Of a stretch of 15,729 nt of DNA, positions 14,869 to 15,729 are shown in pieces. The translations under genes were made by a program, and so were the position numbers. Each line of letters opens with the position of its first letter. Position 1 is the first letter of the stretch. Source of the stretch: Rhodobacteraceae bacterium UBA6236 (GTDB lineage Bacteria; Pseudomonadota; Alphaproteobacteria; Rhodobacterales; Rhodobacteraceae); the NCBI GenBank assembly GCA_002440945.1, contig DJWG01000116.1, forward strand, positions 132 through 15,860, given 5' to 3'. The notes beneath the pieces are model-generated. The model saw nothing but the letters and a program-made list of their open reading frames with translations. It was not told where the DNA came from and did no database searches.

Positions 14869-15729
14869 ACCTTGACGATTTCGACTTCGACCTGCCCGAG
14901 GCGCTGATCGCGACGCGGCCCATGCGGCCCCGGGGCGATGCCCGGTTGCTGGTGGCCGAAGGCGACCGGGTCCGCGACCTGCATGTCCGCGACCTGCCGG
15001 ACCTGTTTCGCCCGGGCGACCGGCTGGTGCTGAACGACACCCGCGTCATCCCTGCGCGGCTGCACGGGGCGCGCCACCGCCAGACCGGCCAGGGCCCGGT
15101 CAGCGCACAGGTCGAGGTGACGCTGCTGTCGCCCGCCGCCGCGGGGGGGTGGATGGCGCTCGTCAAGCCGCTGCGGAAGCTTCGGGAAGGCGAGACGGTG
15201 GTGTTTTCCGACCGGCTGTCCGCCGAAGTGGCCGGGATCACCGAAGGACAGGCGCGGCTTTCCTTCAACCTGACCGGCCCGGATTTCGACGCCGCCCTGT
15301 CCGAGGCGGGCGAAATGCCGCTTCCGCCCTATATCGAGGCGCTGCGCAAGGCCGATGCCGCCGACCGCGAGGATTACCAGCCGGTCTTCGCCCGCAACCC
15401 CGGCGCGGTGGCCGCGCCCACGGCATCGCTGCATTTCGACGATGGGCTTCTTGACCGGATCGCGGCCAGGGGCGTCGACGTGACCCATGTGACGCTTCAT
15501 GTCGGCGCGGGGACTTTCCTGCCGGTCAAGGTGCAGGACGTGACCACCCACAAGATGCATGCCGAATGGGGCGAAGTGACGCCCGAGGCGGCGGCAGCGA
15601 TCAACGCCACCCGCGCCGCCGGCGGGCGGGTCATCGCGGTCGGCACCACGGCGCTGCGTCTGATCGAAAGCGCGGCCAGCGCCGATGGGATCGTCCACCC
15701 CTGGAGGGGCGATACCGATATCTTCATCT
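14865..15729 (+). CDS. queA: S-adenosylmethionine:tRNA ribosyltransferase-isomerase QueA (partial, 3' end beyond window)
   Basis: The first 288 codons of a protein normally around 350 residues; the frame is open to the window edge. QueA transfers and isomerises the ribose of SAM onto 7-aminomethyl-7-deazaguanine at tRNA position 34 to give epoxyqueuosine. Recognisable blocks are [14 protein letters not shown] (6-19), [13 protein letters not shown] (54-66), MPLPPYI (151-157), [23 protein letters not shown] (169-191 region), [10 protein letters not shown] (212-221), HKMHAEW (229-235) and the late WRGDTDIFI (280-288). The start ATG 14865 overlaps the AsmA-like TGA as ATGA, so translation is probably coupled. 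Queuosine genes such as tgt often follow downstream, outside this window. Confidence 0.96.
   Translation, partial: MNLDDFDFDLPEALIATRPMRPRGDARLLVAEGDRVRDLHVRDLPDLFRPGDRLVLNDTRVIPARLHGARHRQTGQGPVSAQVEVTLLSPAAAGGWMALVKPLRKLREGETVVFSDRLSAEVAGITEGQARLSFNLTGPDFDAALSEAGEMPLPPYIEALRKADAADREDYQPVFARNPGAVAAPTASLHFDDGLLDRIAARGVDVTHVTLHVGAGTFLPVKVQDVTTHKMHAEWGEVTPEAAAAINATRAAGGRVIAVGTTALRLIESAASADGIVHPWRGDTDIFI

Noticed and set aside
1..15729. Mobile elements, CRISPR arrays, tRNA/rRNA genes, prophage or toxin-antitoxin modules
   Set aside because: None seen: no spaced repeats, no transposase or integrase motifs, no cloverleaf, and coding density is that of ordinary core chromosome.

Overview
The window reads as a stretch of core chromosome from a GC-rich alphaproteobacterium. 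It most likely belongs to the Rhodobacterales (Rhodobacter, Paracoccus, Tabrizicola or Gemmobacter type). The reasons are codon usage dominated by G/C third positions, the characteristic sequences of PBP1a, RF2 and bactofilin, an M23 peptidase with a Rhodobacterales-style N-terminal region, and a GAGTATTT-type extragenic element at the left edge. No mobile element, tRNA, rRNA or CRISPR array was seen, and nothing looks recently transferred.

Layout, left to right. Positions 1-69 hold a structured 3'-end element. A periplasmic DsbA/ScsC-like thioredoxin-fold protein (70-810, minus) is divergent from a PLP aminotransferase (974-2119), which is followed after 11 bp by an AmiC-type N-acetylmuramoyl-L-alanine amidase (2131-3381). 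The bifunctional penicillin-binding protein 1A starts at a TTG codon (3477-6023) and has its own promoter at 3421-3449. prfB, encoding release factor 2, follows (6124-7248), then a DUF2189 integral membrane protein (7329-8102) whose ribosome binding site lies in an 11-bp hairpin. A strong minus-strand terminator (8112-8135) separates it from a convergent minus-strand block: bcp/prxQ (10975-11451), a DUF455 ferritin-like gene (10145-10978), an M23 peptidase (8632-9960) and a bactofilin (8163-8642). Divergent from bcp is a large AsmA/YhdP-like protein (11545-14868). It is preceded by a seven-codon leader ORF and overlaps queA by ATGA; queA runs off the right edge.

The unifying theme is the cell envelope. 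PBP1a builds peptidoglycan, AmiC cleaves it at septa, and the M23 endopeptidase is probably positioned by the membrane-bound bactofilin polymer. The AsmA-like protein probably serves lipid delivery to the outer membrane, and the DsbA-like protein supplies periplasmic thiol chemistry. The other genes are housekeeping: RF2, QueA, a peroxiredoxin and a diiron-type ferritin-like protein.

I did not find a clearly undescribed system. The observations most worth checking are regulatory: the leader ORF coupled to the AsmA start, the hairpin masking the DUF2189 Shine-Dalgarno, and the inverted repeat inside the mrcA promoter. The catalytically intact M23-bactofilin operon is also notable.
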